Of a stretch of 64,000 nucleotides of DNA, positions 26,468 through 34,643 are shown in pieces. Source of the DNA: Bacillota bacterium (GTDB taxonomy: Bacteria > Bacillota > Clostridia > Lachnospirales > Lachnospiraceae). Position 1 is the stretch's first letter. Every line of letters starts with the position of its first letter. The position numbers and the translations under genes are program-made. Below the pieces are notes generated by a model. The model did no database searches, was not told the origin of the DNA, and saw nothing but the letters and a program-made list of their open reading frames with translations. Where the stretch lies: positions 1 through 64,000 of the forward strand of contig JAEXNR010000005.1 of assembly GCA_023439505.1 (NCBI GenBank). The letters run 5' to 3'.

Positions 26468-27682
26468 ATGGGGTCTTATAAGTTTTTGATGGATTTGGCA
26501 TTGATTTTGATGAGCACAAAGTTATTGGGCATCATCACTAAGAGATTTAATATGCCGCAGGTGGTTGGAGCACTTTTGGCAGGCTTGTTGCTTGGGCCGG
26601 CGGCACTGAACATATTGAATGAGACAGACTTTATAATGGAATTATCTGAGCTTGGTGTTATTGTACTGATGTTTACGGCTGGTCTGGATTCTGATATCAA
26701 TAAGTTGAAAAAGACAGGTAAGGTATCATTGACAATCGCTTTCATGGGAGTCGTTATACCTTTGATCGGAGGCTTTATTGTTGCTTCTATCTTTAACAGA
26801 CCGGAGGTATTTGTTTCGAATGTGGAAGCCAGTGTGTTCTTACAGAATATCTTTGTAGGTGTGGTACTTACGGCGACTTCAGTGAGCATCACAGTAGAGA
26901 CTTTAAAGGAAATGGGAAAGTTAAATACCGATGTGGGGAATGCGATTCTTGGTGGAGCAATCATCGATGATGTTCTGGGAATTCTTGTTCTTACTGTGAT
27001 TACCAGCGCTATGGATAAATCGGTACATATCGGATTTGTATTTTTAAAGATCTTTTTGTTCTTTGTTTTCTCATTTGTAGTGGGATTTATTTTCTTCCGC
27101 TTGTTTAAAATAATTACGGATTATTATCAGAAGGACATGAGAAGATTTGTTATTCTGGCATTTGTTTTTTGTCTGTTAATGGCTTACTGTTCAGAAGAAT
27201 TTTTTGGAGTTGCGGATATTACGGGTGCGTATATTGCCGGGTTGATTTTATCTAATTCAAAATTCTCGGACTATATTTTGAGCCGGTTTGAGATTACCTC
27301 CTATGTATTGCTCTCCCCGATCTTTTTTGCGAGTATCGGACTGAAAGCAGTACTGCCCCAGATGTCATCCGGTGTCATATTTTTCTCTATTACCCTGGTA
27401 ATCGTGGCAATCATTACCAAGATAATCGGATGCGGAATCAGTGCAAAGCTGTTTTCTTTCTCCAACAGGGAAAGCCTTCAAATTGGCATTGGGATGGTCT
27501 CTAGAGGTGAAGTGGCATTGATCGTTGCGAGTAAGGGAGCTGCGGAAGGTTTAATGTCAAGTACGCTTTTTGGACCGATTATCATTGTTGTGGTTGTTAC
27601 TACCATAGTATCACCCATATTATTAAAGCTGGCATACAAAAAAGAGAGGAAAGAAAATACTAGTCAGCAAATTTTCCAGTGA
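26468..27682 (+). CDS. Cation:proton antiporter (KefB/NhaS type, CPA2)
   Basis: This 404-residue membrane protein has about 12 transmembrane segments and belongs to the Na+/H+ exchanger family of the CPA2 group. LLAGLLLGPAALNIL, FTAGLDSDINKLKKTG, GGAIIDDVLGILVL (the buried DD pair for ion translocation), ADITGAYIAGLIL and MVSRGEVALIVASKGA are characteristic. There is no C-terminal TrkA domain, so regulation must be elsewhere. AGGGAGGAT precedes the ATG. A 332-base structured leader precedes it. Its last 23 bases overlap the end of the convergent lasso B2 gene. Confidence 0.92.
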   Translation: MGSYKFLMDLALILMSTKLLGIITKRFNMPQVVGALLAGLLLGPAALNILNETDFIMELSELGVIVLMFTAGLDSDINKLKKTGKVSLTIAFMGVVIPLIGGFIVASIFNRPEVFVSNVEASVFLQNIFVGVVLTATSVSITVETLKEMGKLNTDVGNAILGGAIIDDVLGILVLTVITSAMDKSVHIGFVFLKIFLFFVFSFVVGFIFFRLFKIITDYYQKDMRRFVILAFVFCLLMAYCSEEFFGVADITGAYIAGLILSNSKFSDYILSRFEITSYVLLSPIFFASIGLKAVLPQMSSGVIFFSITLVIVAIITKIIGCGISAKLFSFSNRESLQIGIGMVSRGEVALIVASKGAAEGLMSSTLFGPIIIVVVVTTIVSPILLKLAYKKERKENTSQQIFQ

Positions 27683-28097
27683 TGGTGAACACCTGACTGG
27701 CGTCTCCTCCTGTTACAAATATGGTTCCGCATCTGACCCAGGCATGTGCCGTCATCTTCGTGTCCGCCATTTTGGCAACACCAAGATAGACGGTGCTTTT
27801 TAATTTCCTTTTTCGAAGCATCATTTTTGCCGTGTAAGCCTGAATGAGACAGGTGCTCTCACGAAAGGTATATCTTTGCATGAGCTGGATGGCCAACGAA
27901 ATCTGCTTTACAAGATATGGGTCAATGCCATGATCGGAATGTGAGGTTTCCCGATTGGCATAACCCAGGACACCAGCAATGGCAGAAAACCGGAATATCC
28001 GGAGGATCAAAGCAGAAAAGCTTAAGAGAAGATATGCTTCCACACAAAGCAGCTTCATTTGTCCCGGAAGTTTGATAAATCGTAATAATCGTCTCAT
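27660..28097 (-). CDS. Lasso peptide leader protease B2 (transglutaminase-like)
   Basis: This 145-residue protein is the cysteine protease that removes the leader before cyclisation. The C-terminal half has the family pattern: STCLIQAYTAKMMLRKRKLKS (catalytic Cys), VYLGVAKM, MTAHAWVRCG (catalytic His) and GGDASQVFT (Asp). The N-terminal 60 residues include hydrophobic stretches as in other stand-alone B2 proteins. It starts inside the kinase stop codon (ATGA overlap) and is last in the kinase operon. Its 3' end overlaps the antiporter gene on the other strand by 23 bases. Confidence 0.9.
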   Translation of the reverse strand: MRRLLRFIKLPGQMKLLCVEAYLLLSFSALILRIFRFSAIAGVLGYANRETSHSDHGIDPYLVKQISLAIQLMQRYTFRESTCLIQAYTAKMMLRKRKLKSTVYLGVAKMADTKMTAHAWVRCGTIFVTGGDASQVFTITGKFAD

Positions 28098-28990
28098 AAG
28101 ATCTTCTCCAATATCATATTTGCTAATTCATTCTCCAGGTATCGGTGCTTCGGTCTTAACATCCGATATACGGATACCCTTTCTGCAATTTCAAGACACT
28201 GCTTGAAATGCCATTCCCGGATATCCATAGCATCCACCATAATCTTTCGATACGTATTCTTCGAGATCAGTTCCAGCTTCTGCCCGCCCTTTATCTCCTG
28301 CAGCTGAAGGTGATCGATATCTAAAGGAATGATTTCGAGGACTGTTTTTAAAGGGACAGGTGTTTCGTCATAGGTAGCGCCGTTGATTACAGAGTATTTA
28401 TAAAGATGATTGGAGATTCTGTGCAACACATTTTTCTCTCCCTGTATGCCGACCCGTTCAATGGTATCCTCCCAGAGCTTCTGGCTGGGATAACTGGGAC
28501 ATACCATTACCTCCCCGGGGGAAGATAGTATAGCAGACACATCATCGGATATGATTTTGTAACCCTTCTTATACAATACCGCAGCGGTGGTAGACTTACC
28601 GGCGCCCGGATCGCCGGTAATTAATAATCCGGCTCCATTCACCTTCACACAGCTTCCATGAAGCGGTAAAATTCTTCGTTGAAATAAAACGGCTCCCATA
28701 CAGGAACCCAGCAGATACAACTTTATTTCCTCATCAGCTGCATTGTCATAAGGCTCATATAGAATCGTTGTACCATAGGAAACATAAAACTTGGCAACTT
28801 CTTTAATATCAGACCAGTATTGATCTATTCCGATCTGTATGCCATCAGCCTGAAGTGTCATATCCGTTAAATGATCGGGAACGCTTTCTTTTTTTATCAC
28901 GATATCTGTGTCACCTGCAGGACAGGGAAAGAGTTCGTCAAAGATCAGTTCGGTTTCTATGATGAGTCCAAAAGCGCTATATTTCTTCAT
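28094..28990 (-). CDS. HPrK-like lasso peptide kinase (ThcoK/PadeK type)
   Basis: This 298-residue protein resembles HPr kinase and PEP carboxykinase: LPLHGSCVKVNGAGLLITGDPGAGKST (P-loop) followed by GYKIISDDVSAIL (metal-binding Asp pair). HPr kinase itself has a different N-terminal domain and genomic context. Homologues in paeninodin-type clusters phosphorylate the C-terminal serine of the lasso precursor, and the precursor here ends in Ser. The start at 28990 has AGAGG upstream; an in-frame ATG at 29038 lacks one. The gene overlaps the nucleotidyltransferase by 14 bases and B2 by four. Confidence 0.85.
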   Translation of the reverse strand: MKKYSAFGLIIETELIFDELFPCPAGDTDIVIKKESVPDHLTDMTLQADGIQIGIDQYWSDIKEVAKFYVSYGTTILYEPYDNAADEEIKLYLLGSCMGAVLFQRRILPLHGSCVKVNGAGLLITGDPGAGKSTTAAVLYKKGYKIISDDVSAILSSPGEVMVCPSYPSQKLWEDTIERVGIQGEKNVLHRISNHLYKYSVINGATYDETPVPLKTVLEIIPLDIDHLQLQEIKGGQKLELISKNTYRKIMVDAMDIREWHFKQCLEIAERVSVYRMLRPKHRYLENELANMILEKIL

Positions 28991-30284
28991 TACAATCCTC
29001 TTTCTTTCCTTCACCGGGCCATCGCAGATCCTTACCATAAGATAAGATTATCTTCGGTATACTAATAAGGTGATAGATATAATACAGGAAGAAACAATGG
29101 TCTGATATTCTTACGGAATGAAAATCTTCAACCTTAGGAACCAGAAGAGAAATAAAATAGCGCAGCTTCCTGCCTGCTCCATAATTCCAGTACATTCTGT
29201 ACTTTCTGTAATCACCGGACAGTGGCCGGTCATCGATATCTGCCTCCCGGTGAACGCTGAGGATAAAGGGGAGGGACAACCGTGCCAGCCGGCGGGCCAG
29301 ACGTTTATTCTTCGGAGAAAGAGGGAGTTCTCTTTCCGGACGATAGTGAAAAAGGAGGCTTAACAATAAGAAGGTCTGACCCAGCATATGCATAATGCCA
29401 AGAGATCCGGCTCTTTCTATGATATAGTCCCAATCCAGCGGTTTGTATTTAATCATATGATAAACATCGCAAATCCATACCAATCTCTCCCATGCATGCT
29501 TGGAACCATGATAAATCAGATAAACAAGATTCTCTTCCTCCTTAAGTACTGTAAGTGTTTGCCCCAGCAAGGAGATCTCCTCTTGTCGGTTTCGATAATT
29601 TATAAAAGGGATGTCATAGTAATCATTGGACAAAACCCAGTGCAATTCAATCTGTACCCCGGTATTGTAATTCAGATAAGTATAATGGGCATAGGTTTTA
29701 ACGTATTGTTTTTCCTGCTTTGGAGTCAGAGCACTGCTTTTTTGATCCCTTGTGTAACCGGATTTGATCAACAGGCGGTCAATGTGTCTGATTTTTGAGG
29801 GATCCGCCAAAATATCCAGATCCCTTGATAATCGCATGGAGATATCCCCGTACAAGGTATAGGACAGTGCGGGACCTTTGATGGAAATGGCAGAGATATG
29901 CTGTTCTTTCAATGCATTGAATATGTGAAGCAGCTCACTGGTCAGAAGAAGGGAGTAATATTGAATGAATTGATAATCTTTTGCCAGCTTATCAAAGGTA
30001 TCCTGATCCACTTGATCTGAGGGTAGTTTTTTAAGTGCCCTGTAAACAAGGGGCGTTAACTTATTTTTAACGGTAATATCATAGAAAACCTCCCATGAAA
30101 CCAACTCCTCTTTTAACAATCTCAGAATTTTAACCCTATGGATGGGAAGATTGGGATCATCAAGGCAAAGAAGTAACAGTCTCATCTCTGAAGGAAGAAT
30201 TATTCTATGGTTAGGATGTTTTATATATCGTATCACTAGGCTTACCTCACGGGATGAATTTATTAAATATTTATGATGAGTCAT
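28977..30284 (-). CDS. Nucleotidyltransferase-family lasso tailoring enzyme
   Basis: This 435-residue protein matches the NTP_transf_5 type of uncharacterised nucleotidyltransferases: ISAISIKGPALSYTLYGDISMRLSRDLDILADPSKI contains the G-(S/D) and DxD-like metal site (SRDLDIL), with a helical C-terminal half (IELHWVLSN, LIYHGSKHAWERLVWICDVYHMI). Members occur beside lasso kinases. In the pseudomycoidin cluster such an enzyme adds hexose to the phosphorylated C-terminus. It likely adds to the phosphoserine here. It is first of three coupled minus-strand genes. Upstream on the same strand lies TTGACA near 30340. The start codon is uncertain. Confidence 0.8.
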   Translation of the reverse strand: MTHHKYLINSSREVSLVIRYIKHPNHRIILPSEMRLLLLCLDDPNLPIHRVKILRLLKEELVSWEVFYDITVKNKLTPLVYRALKKLPSDQVDQDTFDKLAKDYQFIQYYSLLLTSELLHIFNALKEQHISAISIKGPALSYTLYGDISMRLSRDLDILADPSKIRHIDRLLIKSGYTRDQKSSALTPKQEKQYVKTYAHYTYLNYNTGVQIELHWVLSNDYYDIPFINYRNRQEEISLLGQTLTVLKEEENLVYLIYHGSKHAWERLVWICDVYHMIKYKPLDWDYIIERAGSLGIMHMLGQTFLLLSLLFHYRPERELPLSPKNKRLARRLARLSLPFILSVHREADIDDRPLSGDYRKYRMYWNYGAGRKLRYFISLLVPKVEDFHSVRISDHCFFLYYIYHLISIPKIILSYGKDLRWPGEGKKEDCNEEI

Positions 30285-30493
30285 AGTATGAACAATTGGT
30301 GTCTTAGGATAGTATCTTTTTAAAAAGGGGAGAGATCTGTCAAGGGATAGGGCGAAGTTAAGATATATTTGTCGGATTAAGTACGATTAATGGCGTTGTG
30401 TCATATATTGTATTAGCGGCAATGTCTGCTTTATTTCATTGGCTTATCCTTGGAGATACATTGCCGGATTATTATTCGAAAGGAAGGCTGCAC

Positions 30494-30625
30494 ATGTTGG
30501 ATCATATAGATAATAAAGTTGAATGGGAGTCACCGCAGCTGCAGTGTATGGATGCGAAACGCCATACAAAGAGCGGTATTGTTATTTTACCCATTGAAAT
30601 TCTTACTGTCCAGGGTCCGTCGTAA
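30494..30625 (+). CDS. Lasso peptide precursor (A gene), opposite strand to its enzymes
   Basis: The gene encodes 43 residues after AAGGAAGG with six-base spacing. The leader (1-26) contains EWESPQL, resembling the YxxPxL motif recognised by B1, and ends H-T-K with Thr at -2, the conserved protease-recognition residue. The predicted core (27-43) is SGIVILPIEILTVQGPS: Ser1 with Glu9 would close a nine-residue macrolactam ring (alternatively Gly2 with Glu9, an eight-residue ring). The C-terminal Ser is the expected target of the clustered kinase. It lies between nucleotidyltransferase and cyclase genes, convergent with the cyclase, and shares their terminator. An in-frame ATG at 30398 has no ribosome site and is rejected. 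Confidence 0.8.
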   Translation: MLDHIDNKVEWESPQLQCMDAKRHTKSGIVILPIEILTVQGPS

Positions 30626-30670
30626 AACGGTTACTCGGACTGAATGATCATCTTTACTAATGGAATGACC

Positions 30671-30710
30671 TTTAAAACCGGAAAGCGGCATCATTGCTTC
30701 CGGTTTTAAA
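30671..30710. terminator. Bidirectional terminator between lasso precursor and cyclase genes
   Basis: TTTAAAACCGGAA and its exact complement form a 13-bp stem, extended by a GC pair with a one-base bulge, around a ten-base loop. It lies 45 bases after the precursor stop (+) and nine bases after the cyclase stop (-), so it can serve both. Confidence 0.8.
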
Positions 30711-30718
30711 GGTATAGT

Positions 30719-32566
30719 TCAGTTCTCCTTGATTTCCTCTAGCATTCTCCACAGATCATAGCAGGTCTGTAATTTGAACAGGGTCAGGAGACCATCTCTT
30801 GTATTCTCTTTAAAATATTGCTGCTCCACCAGTTCCTGCACCTTTTCCCAGTCCAGATAGGACGAGAACATCTCTTTTGGCATCTGCTTCATAATAAGTT
30901 CAGCTTTTTTCTGCAGGTTTTCTGTATTCTTCCAATGGACATTTCTTGCAATATCGGTTTTACTGGTATTGTAGCAAAGCTCCTTTGGCAGGATGGCTTC
31001 AAATGCTTTCCGGTAAATATATCTGCTCAGTCCATGTTTATAATAGAAATGTCTTGGAATGGATAAGGCGAAATCAACAACTCTGTAATCAAGGAACGGA
31101 AACAGGTATTGAAGGCTGTAATCCGCACCAAGCCATGCGCCAATCTCGGTACGGCTGACACTGACACCCGATTCCATGTGCCTGACAGGATTTGTCTTCA
31201 TATGAAGGACATCTTTCTTACAGTGCTTTTTCATGGATTTGGCAAATGTCTTGTTTAGAATGGACGGAATCTGATTATTCTGGGAGCCGAAGATGCTATA
31301 GGGCCTGAATAACAAGGTCACAGGCGCAGACAATAATATCTTGATAAAATGCAGGGGAGAACCACCTGATTGATCCGATACCTCTTTTATAAAATGTATC
31401 ATATCACCGCAGAGAAGAAGCTCAGATAAATCGGCCCGGTGGCTGATCCCTTCGTCACCGCCCCAGCCGCTCATAACAAAGCGGGCTCCGCCTGAGGTGA
31501 TTTCGTTTAGTACAGGACGTACTTCGTCGCTTCTTTGACCGTCGGTTAACACAGGTTTACATAACAGGGACTGTTCCGGCGTCAGATAGACATTTCGTAA
31601 TCTGCAGGGGAATCCCTCCTGTTCACACACGGTATGGATCCAATCTCGTTCATCAATCTCCTGCTTTTCCAGAAGGTTGTAAGAGGGGGACCAGGAATAG
31701 GCCTCCAATGACTGTTCCTTCTTGTTTAGGAGTCTGCTGGTCAGAATGGTAACCACAGAAGAGTCCAGACCTGCGCTGAATTCAGAAGCTACCTTACCCT
31801 CCGTATAATCCAGGCGGAGTTTGATACTGTCCCTGACAATGGCATAGAGGGCTTTAGAATAGTGTTCTTCCTGCCGGTACCTGATTTTTTTGCCGGAACC
31901 TGGAGTCCAGTATTTATTCATATGAAGCCCGCGATTGGTAATCTGCAGGATATGTGCCTGTGGCAGACGTTTAATCCGGGCAAAGAAGGTGCTTTCTGTG
32001 TCGATATGATAAGTATCGCTTAATGCCGCATAAAGGATAAGATCATCGGGTTCTTTTCCTACAAAGGGCAGTGCAAGCAGCGCTCTGTAATCCGTTGCAA
32101 AGGCAAACGTAGAATGATGATAAAAATAATACAAGGGTCTGACACCCAGATGGTCGCGAACAAGCGTCAGACATTTTAGCTTCTTATCCCATATAGCGAA
32201 AGCAAAGTCCCCATTGATGTGATTGGGGCAATCCATACCCCACCGGAGATATGCTTCCAAAAGCAGCTGCTGTGTTGAAACCTGTGACTGCTTTGAAAAC
32301 TGACACTCCGTCATAAGTACTTCCCTGTTATAGATGAGTGCATCTCCAATGAGAAGATATTGATGCGAAGTATTTTGATAAATCGGAATATCTTCCCGGG
32401 TGTATTTCCCGGACTTAGAAAGACAACATCCAAGACCGACATTAAGATAATGGTAAGTCTCCTGGGCATCCGGCCCATAATGACTCAGCCCTTTCTCCAT
32501 GGTTTGGAGCTGGTTAAGATCTGCCAAGACTCCCTCCGGATATAGGATACCAAAAATTGCACTCAT
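30719..32566 (-). CDS. Lasso peptide cyclase C (asparagine-synthetase-like)
   Basis: This 615-residue ATP-dependent macrolactam synthetase has an N-terminal glutaminase-like domain (SAIFGILYPEGV at the start, without the catalytic Cys2 of true asparagine synthetases; GDFAFAIWDKK, VRDHLGVRPLYY) and a C-terminal synthetase domain with SEFSAGLDSSVVTIL (PP-loop). Loss of Cys2 is usual for lasso cyclases, which adenylate the ring Glu/Asp instead of using glutamine. The ATG at 32566 overlaps the B1 stop (ATGA). It is downstream of B1 in a two-gene unit ending at the 30671 terminator. Confidence 0.92.
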   Translation of the reverse strand: MSAIFGILYPEGVLADLNQLQTMEKGLSHYGPDAQETYHYLNVGLGCCLSKSGKYTREDIPIYQNTSHQYLLIGDALIYNREVLMTECQFSKQSQVSTQQLLLEAYLRWGMDCPNHINGDFAFAIWDKKLKCLTLVRDHLGVRPLYYFYHHSTFAFATDYRALLALPFVGKEPDDLILYAALSDTYHIDTESTFFARIKRLPQAHILQITNRGLHMNKYWTPGSGKKIRYRQEEHYSKALYAIVRDSIKLRLDYTEGKVASEFSAGLDSSVVTILTSRLLNKKEQSLEAYSWSPSYNLLEKQEIDERDWIHTVCEQEGFPCRLRNVYLTPEQSLLCKPVLTDGQRSDEVRPVLNEITSGGARFVMSGWGGDEGISHRADLSELLLCGDMIHFIKEVSDQSGGSPLHFIKILLSAPVTLLFRPYSIFGSQNNQIPSILNKTFAKSMKKHCKKDVLHMKTNPVRHMESGVSVSRTEIGAWLGADYSLQYLFPFLDYRVVDFALSIPRHFYYKHGLSRYIYRKAFEAILPKELCYNTSKTDIARNVHWKNTENLQKKAELIMKQMPKEMFSSYLDWEKVQELVEQQYFKENTRDGLLTLFKLQTCYDLWRMLEEIKEN

Positions 32567-32850
32567 TCGATTACAATCAACCCCGCTTTCCATAATTGTT
32601 GAAGAAAGGACAGGGTATCGTCCTCACATTGCTTCCTGGTTACGTCGTATCGGTCCAATAATTGTTCCATCAGGGCCTGCAGGGTAATCGGCTCCTGAAG
32701 CATATTCCAAATGGTACTTCCGGTCTTTCCGAGATTGTAGTAATTCCCGTTCTCTATGTTCATCATTACGATTTCCCCATCCATATCCGCGGCTGTAATC
32801 TGTGAATTCCTGCTAATGATGCTATGCATAGTTATATCACTCATATTCAT
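32563..32850 (-). CDS. Lasso peptide B1 / PqqD-like leader-recognition protein
   Basis: This 95-residue RiPP recognition element has the PqqD-like winged fold pattern: EIVMMNIENGNYYNLGKTGSTIWNMLQEPITLQALMEQLLDRY. It binds the precursor leader and presents it to B2 and C. It is the first gene of the B1-C unit, coupled to the cyclase by ATGA. An alternative start six bases downstream (second Met) is equally possible. Confidence 0.9.
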   Translation of the reverse strand: MNMSDITMHSIISRNSQITAADMDGEIVMMNIENGNYYNLGKTGSTIWNMLQEPITLQALMEQLLDRYDVTRKQCEDDTLSFLQQLWKAGLIVIE

Positions 32851-33054
32851 ACCTGCAATCTGTCATGATCTTTCATTACTTCCTCTATTATCAATAATAC
32901 GCAGATGATTCATTTATGATATTCCTTTTTGCAATAATATGTTTAAAATTGAAAGCGTTACAAAAAAAGAAGCTCTCCATACACGAAGGACTGATTAATT
33001 CCCGTATATAGACAACTTCGGATCTCTGTTTCATACTATGGTGTACTATTTGAC

Positions 33055-34080
33055 TCAGGTGGAGCTTCTTGTAATCAGGTTGGTGGGCAAGACAACTTTT
33101 TTTGGCAGCAGCTGATAACCATTCAGCCTTGAGATTAATAAATCAACTGCAACCATACCGATCTCTCTTGTCGGAATTTCAATGGTGGTCAGGGGCGGAT
33201 TGGAGTATTTGGATACTTCAATATTGGAAAGCCCGATTACGGCAACCTCATTCGGTACGGAGACTCCGTTGCAGTATAAGCTGCTTAAAGCTGCCATGGC
33301 CATCAAATCACTGGCAACAAAGAAGGCACTGGGACAATTCTTTTCCCTGCAAAGGCGGCCCACTTCTTTGAAGCACACATCCTCATCCCAGGCACAGTCA
33401 ATCACCCAGTCCGGGTTTACACTAAGACCTGCCGCATGAAGAGAGGAATAATATCCCCGGTAACGAAGACTCTCCTTAATATTGCCGGTATTTCCGCTGC
33501 CGCCGATGTAACCGATGTTTTTATGTCCCTTGGAAATCAAGTGGGAAACGGCGATGTTTGATACATTATAATGATCATAACCTACATTATCGATATCTTC
33601 CCATTTGGTATCAATTCCAATAATGTGCGTTACCTGATTGCGGATAAATTGATAGGTTTCACTGTTTAGAGATTCCATAAGAATCAATCCTGTGATGGAA
33701 TCCCCAAAGATATTATAGAGTATTTTTTTATCTTCCAGCTCTGCGCCTGTCTTTATAAAAGATAATTCATATCCATTTTCCTTCAACTGGGATTCAACAC
33801 CGGATAAAATTGACATAAAATAAGGATCGTTATATTTGTCTTTTGTTACGCTTAATACACAGCCGATTTTCGTAAAGCCCTTCTGCTTTTGCAGGGCTTC
33901 CTCCGTGCCGGATAAGGCTTTTGCATGGGATTTGGCTTTATAATTCAGCTGCGTAACAGCCTGCCATACTCTGGAACGGGTTTCGTCCGTCATTTTGTAC
34001 TTCGTATCGTTGTTCAATACTCTTGATACAGTGGCAACGGATACATCTGCTAATTTAGCCACTTCTCTAATTGTGCTCAT
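33055..34080 (-). CDS. LacI-family transcriptional regulator
   Basis: This 341-residue repressor has the LacI head (STIREVAKLADVSVATVSRVLNNDTKYKM) and a sugar-binding effector domain (IGCVLSVTKDKYNDPYFMSILSGVESQL, NVSNIAVSHLISKGHKNIGYIGG, FFVASDLMAMAALSSL). It is divergent from the DUF4832/ABC carbohydrate locus, which it most likely controls, and is downstream of nothing on its own strand. A TTTCGT/ACGAAA dyad lies 72-90 bases upstream. A link to the lasso cluster on its other side is possible but less natural. Confidence 0.92.
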   Translation of the reverse strand: MSTIREVAKLADVSVATVSRVLNNDTKYKMTDETRSRVWQAVTQLNYKAKSHAKALSGTEEALQKQKGFTKIGCVLSVTKDKYNDPYFMSILSGVESQLKENGYELSFIKTGAELEDKKILYNIFGDSITGLILMESLNSETYQFIRNQVTHIIGIDTKWEDIDNVGYDHYNVSNIAVSHLISKGHKNIGYIGGSGNTGNIKESLRYRGYYSSLHAAGLSVNPDWVIDCAWDEDVCFKEVGRLCREKNCPSAFFVASDLMAMAALSSLYCNGVSVPNEVAVIGLSNIEVSKYSNPPLTTIEIPTREIGMVAVDLLISRLNGYQLLPKKVVLPTNLITRSST

Positions 34081-34151
34081 ATCTGTAATCTCCTCTATGT
34101 AGACATACCCTTCGATGGTTTCAAAAAGGATAACGCATCGTTTTGATTTTG

Positions 34152-34170
34152 TTTCGTTAAAATTACGAAA
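34152..34170. promoter_or_regulatory. Candidate LacI operator
   Basis: TTTCGT and ACGAAA form a 6-bp dyad with an A+T-rich seven-base spacer, 72 bases upstream of the LacI start and facing the divergent carbohydrate genes. The spaced arrangement is unlike the compact central-CG LacI operator, so the call is tentative. Confidence 0.4.
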
Positions 34171-34330
34171 ATTGTTATGCCTAATTGATTATAATTACAT
34201 AAATTCTTATTTGTCAATGGAGAATTGAGGGATCAGACAAAATCTTATGAAGTCATGTAAAAAATGCAATTTTACATATTTACTTTTTCGTGATCGGATG
34301 CTATAATTACGCCATAAGGTTTAGTAAACA

Positions 34331-34350
34331 AACGTAACAATAACGTAACA
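34331..34350. repeat. Tandem AACGTAACA repeat
   Basis: AACGTAACA occurs twice with an 11-bp period, placing both copies on one face of the helix, shortly before the small zinc-ribbon-like gene. An activator or response-regulator site is possible. Confidence 0.4.
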
Positions 34351-34391
34351 TAATTCTGCTCTGTCAGGAATGAAACCGGAGATGCCAACGG

Positions 34392-34604
34392 ATGAAAATC
34401 GTACATTGTAATGATTGTAAACAAAGGATAAGTAACGATGAAATTGCCCTGAATATAAAACTGTTGGGTAAACATAATGCAAGATTACGCTGTAACCATT
34501 GCTTATCCAAAACACTTGGCTGTAATGAGGAGAAACTGAGGGAGATGACAGTCTTTTTGAAAAACAGCGGTTGCATGTTATTTCAAAGAACTTATATAGA
34601 TTAA
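34392..34604 (+). CDS. Small protein with two CxxC pairs (zinc-ribbon-like)
   Basis: This 70-residue protein has CNDC at the N-terminus and CNHC about 27 residues later, the layout of a small zinc ribbon, followed by a helical tail containing LGCNEEKLREMTVF and GCMLFQRTYID. Well-balanced composition and normal codon use suggest a real gene, unlike the overlapping minus-strand frames. GGAGAT lies about ten bases before the ATG. It is 39 bases before the DUF4832 operon on the same strand. No family or function is recognised. Confidence 0.6.
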   Translation: MKIVHCNDCKQRISNDEIALNIKLLGKHNARLRCNHCLSKTLGCNEEKLREMTVFLKNSGCMLFQRTYID

Positions 34605-34643
34605 AATTGCGCGATGATTGACAAATTCTAAGGGAGGTAACCT

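Larger units (their letters stand above)
34081..34391. other. Divergent regulatory region between LacI and the carbohydrate locus
   Basis: No convincing gene lies in these 311 bases. They hold the dyad at 34152-34170 and a tandem AACGTAACA repeat (34331-34339 and 34342-34350, 11-bp period) about 40 bases before the small zinc-ribbon-like gene. Promoters in both directions are expected here. Confidence 0.5.

Noticed and set aside
30398..30493. Upstream extension of the lasso precursor frame to 30398 with a hydrophobic helix
   Set aside because: No ribosome site before 30398, while AAGGAAGG is well placed for 30494; the shorter product has the size and motifs of a lasso precursor.
30504..30593. 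Minus-strand 30-codon frame (MGKITIPLFVW) as alternative lasso precursor
   Set aside because: It has no leader motif, no Thr at -2 and no Asp/Glu at ring position, and no ribosome site.
32950..32962. cre-like CcpA site (TGAAAGCGTTACA) upstream of lasso B1
   Set aside because: It is one base shorter than the cre consensus and misaligned in the right half, so catabolite control cannot be supported.
34272..34576. Three overlapping minus-strand frames near 34.4 kb
   Set aside because: They overlap each other and the more convincing zinc-ribbon-like gene, with no ribosome sites.
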